Notes under the pieces: model-generated
The model's input: the letters and a program-made list of their open reading frames with translations, nothing else
The model's database searches: none
Told to the model about the DNA's origin: nothing
In this document: piece by piece, positions 60,852-64,000 of the stretch
Position numbering within the stretch: position 1 is the stretch's first letter
How the letters are laid out: every line of letters begins with the position of its first letter
NCBI RefSeq assembly: GCF_041296385.1
Contig: NW_027184085.1
Coordinates: 11,155,301 to 11,219,300 of the forward strand
DNA length: 64,000 nt
Direction of reading: 5' to 3'
Origin: Aphelocoma coerulescens
Taxonomy: Eukaryota > Chordata > Aves > Passeriformes > Corvidae
Position numbers and translations under genes: made by a program

Positions 60852-61300
60852 GTTTTAGGAATAGTAAAATGGTATAATGTTAAACAAACTTATGGATTTA
60901 TAACGAGATGTAACAACCAGCAAGACATATTCATTCATAGAACTGCTATTAAAAAGAATAACCTGAAAAATACATTCCAAGCTTAGGAGATGGAGAAATA
61001 GTAGAGTTCAAAATTGTGCAAGGTAGAAAAGGGTTACAAGCAGCAGAGGTCACTGGGCCTGATGGTGTTTCTGTGAAAGGCAGTATAGATGCTAAAAATC
61101 ATAGTCATGTTGGACAATATCTCCATTATAAGTCCCCCCTACAGTCTCCCTTTCCGAATCCCACCTTTCCATTTTACCCTATATCCTGTTATCCCCAGTG
61201 TATTCCCAATCCGTTTTTTCACCCATGGTTTCCTCCACAAAACCATGCCTTTGCCAATTGTTTCCCCAAAAATCCCTTTCCAATGCGGAGTGGGGGATGA
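60829..61300 (+). pseudogene. Captured Y-box-type cold-shock domain gene (YBX-like), broken
   Basis: Cellular Y-box proteins (YBX1, YBX2, YBX3) bind RNA and single-stranded DNA through a cold-shock domain, package mRNA and regulate translation. Here the domain appears in three adjoining frames. About 60829-60852 gives EKIIVAK; 60852-60983 gives [15 protein letters not shown] and [13 protein letters not shown]; 60983 onward gives GDGEIVEF and [12 protein letters not shown]. The RNP1-like YGFI and RNP2-like IFIH motifs and the KWYN aromatic are kept; TAIKKNN and VTGP-GV-V-GS are Y-box hallmarks. The two frame changes, at about 60852 and 60981-60983, each fit loss of one base. The tail to the TGA at 61298-61300 is rich in Pro, Phe and Tyr and does not resemble the alternating basic/acidic tail of YBX proteins. 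No introns are present, so it derives from a processed transcript. Alternatively, a processed pseudogene inserted secondarily. Confidence 0.8.
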
Positions 61301-61572
61301 AGAGGGGGAGGGAAGAAATTAACTATTGTTGTTTAGAGTTCCAACAGGTACAAATGGAAGAAACTCTCTCCTGCCTCAGTTTCCTCACAAAGCATGCCTG
61401 GAGAGTCCTGTCTCCCTTCTGTCAGCCTTAAGATGTTCCAGAGAATCTGCTTGGACATTTAAAGACTCAGGAGGGTGGCTTGTTTTGTTTTGAAACTGTT
61501 CTTGTTATGTTTATTCAGTTGTTTTCAATGTTAAGTTTTAAATCTCTTTTTGTTAAAAATAAACGGGTGAAA
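61301..61572 (+). other. 3' non-coding segment of the retroelement
   Basis: There is no ORF of note. It ends in AAAAATAAACGGGTGAAA directly before the 3' LTR, a weak purine-rich stretch in the polypurine-tract position. The AATAAA at 61558-61563 is only ten bases from the LTR and may be a relic of the captured mRNA or part of the purine tract. Confidence 0.6.
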
Positions 61573-61861
61573 TGCTGGGGCCCTCCCTCCCTGCCATGTG
61601 GTCCTGGGAGAGGGGTCCTGGGGGGGAGACATGGGCTTTCCCTGCCCCTGGTCAGCCTCGTTCCCCATTGGTTGTTTTGTGTTCCCCTGCACGGGGAAGG
61701 ACCCTCGGGTCCCGGGATTGAACAGCTCCTGGGCAGATCCTCAGCCATGCAGCTGGAGAAATAAACATCTCTGAAACATCTATCAAGAATCGGTCCATAT
61801 GTATTTCTTTTCCACGGGCCTCGTTGTCTGATACGCGTGTTGCAGTATCCCCACTGTAACA
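61573..61861 (+). repeat. 3' LTR of the Y-box retroelement
   Basis: It runs from TGCTGGGGCCCTCC to CACTGTAACA, with AATAAA at 61760-61765 and an inverted CCAAT box (ATTGG, 61667-61671). It aligns along its whole length with 59581-59879, with several small gaps and about 10% substitutions by eye. Confidence 0.93.
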
Positions 61862-61867
61862 CTTTCT
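61862..61867. repeat. Right target-site duplication, CTTTCT
   Basis: An exact copy of 59575-59580. The interrupted pyrimidine tract continues beyond it to about 61909. Confidence 0.75.
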
Positions 61868-61909
61868 GTCTTTCTCTCCCTCTTTTTCTTTCTTTTTCTT
61901 TTTCTCATT

Positions 61910-64000
61910 GATGAAAAATGAACTCATAAACTTCTAACCTTCTTAACTGAGAGGGATGAACTTAATCTGTTTCACATCTTTATAAGAACAAGTTTAGCAG
62001 AAGACAACAAACAAACTTGAGAGAGGGGAGCTGTAAGAGCTGCAGGATTTCCTATGTGTTCCACCAAGAGTGGAGAAATTTCACCAAGTACCCAGCTTTT
62101 TAAGTTTCAAGAGCTTCTACATGTCTACTTCACAACAGGGAAGTCAGATTTTCACAAAGGAACTAATTACCCAGATTAAGATGCTTCAAAAATTACACAC
62201 AGTACTCAAAAAGGTCCCATTTATGTGAAGAAAGACCCCTTTTTATGTCTAAACAGAGGAAAAGTATCTGCAGTATTTGTACAAAACTCATGCTAGCATG
62301 GAGGACACTGATGTTCATGGTACCTAGAAAATACTGTCAAGAGTTTGGATTATCTCCAATACACTTATGAGAGACTTACTATAACATCTCAAAAAAGGGC
62401 CATAAAACTTTATGTGACAGCTTCACAGATGGTTAGAGAACCACAAAACTCAACTTTTCTGCTTGGATATGCTTTAATAGAAAATTCCCCTTGGAAGTTT
62501 CGTTGCTTAATCTTGGCAAAGAGGATTAATTTTATGTCTTTCAGTTTGTCCTCTGAGACAAGAATGGTGGAAAAGATTTTCATTAAATTTATTATTAATT
62601 ATTAGCTCTCACACTTCATTGCACATTTCTGATCTCTTTTACAACACGCTTCACAGATAAATGGAAAATTTGTTGTATAGAAGATAATGACTAGGATAAA
62701 TAAAAATAAATCTGAAATCAAACACTTAAGTTCAGGGCTAATTTTGATTTCAGAAGGAGGAGTGGTACCTATGAATCAGTGAGTTTTATGACATATTTCA
62801 CACAGAGATTAACAACTGATACGAACCAGTTAAACATATCAACCTTTCAATATATAAAGGAGAGGGTTCTGTGCTTATGGGGGAACCTGATACCTCATGT
62901 AGAAGCCAACTCATACATAATTCTGTAGCATCACATACATAAATGTTCTCAGCACATTTTTTTTTAGCTTTAAATTAAAAACTCAACCTACAAATAATTT
63001 CTGCCAGAGTTGCATCCTGCTTTCCAGTCATAGCTGTGCAGACATGCACAGAGCATACACAGGGAATTACTGTTACAGTAAATCCTTTCCTGGGCTTCTG
63101 TGGCTGCATCCTCTCCCCAGCAGTTTGTTCCTTGTGTATGCAGGGATGTCCTTTCTTGCTTCAAATAAACAATGCTTCCATTTGTTTCTGCTTTCTTTCC
63201 TAATAGGATGTTCTGTAAGTCGTAGCTTTTGTTGCGCCATCCAGAAAATCATGTCAGTAAATAGTAGTCAGTAGGGAAAATACTGGTGTTATGTGTGCTT
63301 GAAACCAAACAGATACCTTAGTGCAGTCCAAGAGCTGCTTGAAAGCTTCCTGGCAAGATATTATGATTTGGACTTTTGACACTACCATGAACATCGCATC
63401 ATGTAGCAAATGGTAGAACTGCACTGACAAAAATATTTATGATTCTCTCAGGAAGGCTGCAATCAAGAATTTATTGCTATTGCTGAAATACTGAAGCTTA
63501 GCATTTGAGAATTTTTCCTTACTTAGAAATCAGCAAATTTGGTGTTTATTGTTTGCAAAGTTTTCTATGAACTTGAAAGGGGTGAATATATAGAAGAGAT
63601 CCTAAATAAATAACTCAAATTTAACCAATGAAGTACGCACTAAGAAATTCTTCTTATCTGGAAACAGAAACTTTCTAAGAGTGAACAATTACTCTAAAAC
63701 AGCACAAATTAGTTATTTCTTCCCAGAAAGCTTGAAATTTCAAACGAATGCATAGCTAATTTTTTCTTTTGGCACCCATTGTCTCTATGAGATTTTTTTT
63801 TTTTTTTTGCTTGGGAGTTCCTATTCAGGTAGTAATGAGAAAAAAAATATCAAAGTACCTACTTTCTGTTTTGAGAGAAGTACCCACAGGAGGTGCTGCT
63901 AGTCAGAAATCATACTATTTGTAACCTATGTTCAAAATTTATATGCTGTTATATCCTTCAAACAAAATTTTCAGTCTATTTATGGCATATTATTTATGGT
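61910..64000. other. Intergenic AT-rich unique sequence
   Basis: No gene or recognised repeat is seen. A poly-T run lies at about 63791-63808. Nothing resembling an NPR3 exon is visible before the window ends. Confidence 0.5.

Larger units (their letters stand above)
59581..61861 (+). mobile_element. Complete two-LTR non-autonomous retroelement carrying a Y-box cold-shock domain
   Basis: Two related LTRs (59581-59879 and 61573-61861) enclose about 1.69 kb and are flanked by CTTTCT duplications. Internal order is: leader, a matrix-like Gag N-terminal ORF (59993-60364), a GC-rich basic segment (about 60324-60830), a Y-box-type cold-shock domain with a proline/aromatic-rich tail (about 60829-61300), 3' non-coding sequence, then the 3' LTR. 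No capsid, protease, reverse transcriptase, integrase or envelope is visible, so it would need a helper element for mobility. Six-base duplications and a matrix-like ORF suggest class II. The LTRs differ at roughly one position in ten by eye, so the copy is not recent. Confidence 0.88.

Noticed and set aside
43624..64000. Exons of NPR3, the expected next gene
   Set aside because: No receptor ectodomain or transmembrane coding segment could be recognised in any frame; the gene probably lies beyond the window.
1..64000. CRISPR arrays, bacterial operons, tRNA or rRNA genes
   Set aside because: The window is vertebrate nuclear DNA. No regularly spaced identical repeats with unique spacers were seen, and no tRNA-like or rRNA-like sequence apart from primer binding sites.

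Overview
This is vertebrate nuclear DNA, most likely from a bird and probably a passerine. It has long AT-rich non-coding stretches, 5'-truncated CR1 LINEs whose 3' ends carry the avian CATAGAATCATAGAATG signature in antisense, and LTRs that look like passerine endogenous retroviruses. I recalled those LTR families from general knowledge and did not search for them. The only conserved host gene is the terminal exon of SUB1 (transcriptional coactivator PC4) on the + strand at the left edge. SUB1 lies on chromosome Z in chicken, in the order ZFR-SUB1-NPR3-TARS. The rest is therefore probably the SUB1-NPR3 intergenic interval; no NPR3 exon is visible.

Layout. 1-462: SUB1 intron. 463-542: last SUB1 coding exon. 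543 to about 3655: probable long SUB1 3' UTR with several AATAAA signals. 3.7-9.7 kb: unique AT-rich DNA with a perfect hairpin, a CpG-rich block and a degenerate AT-rich repeat. 9.7-11.1 kb: a CR1 split by a solo LTR. 14.8-15.4 kb: another solo LTR. 17.0-18.6 kb: a composite ERV remnant with a tRNA-Lys-type primer binding site. 20.1-20.6 kb: CR1. 20.6-31.8 kb: unique DNA. 33.7-35.2 kb: a CR1/LTR/CR1 mosaic. 35.6 kb: a CCTTA pentanucleotide array. 36.4-43.6 kb: older CR1 pieces and one exon-like open segment. 53.2-53.8 kb: an LTR fragment containing tandem units of about 48 bp. 59.3-61.9 kb: a two-LTR retroelement inserted in a pyrimidine tract. The remainder to 64 kb is unique DNA.

The most notable object is the retroelement at 59581-61861. 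It has two LTRs (299 and 289 bp), flanking 6-bp target duplications (CTTTCT) and only about 1.7 kb of internal sequence. It encodes no recognisable protease, polymerase or envelope. It carries a short N-terminal Gag (matrix-like) ORF, then a very GC-rich arginine/alanine/proline-rich segment, then a clear Y-box-type cold-shock domain with a proline/aromatic-rich tail. The cold-shock domain closely matches the cellular YBX family but is broken by two apparent single-base deletions. I interpret this as a non-autonomous, class II-like LTR element that captured a host Y-box cDNA. I know of no described family with this architecture, but I could not search.
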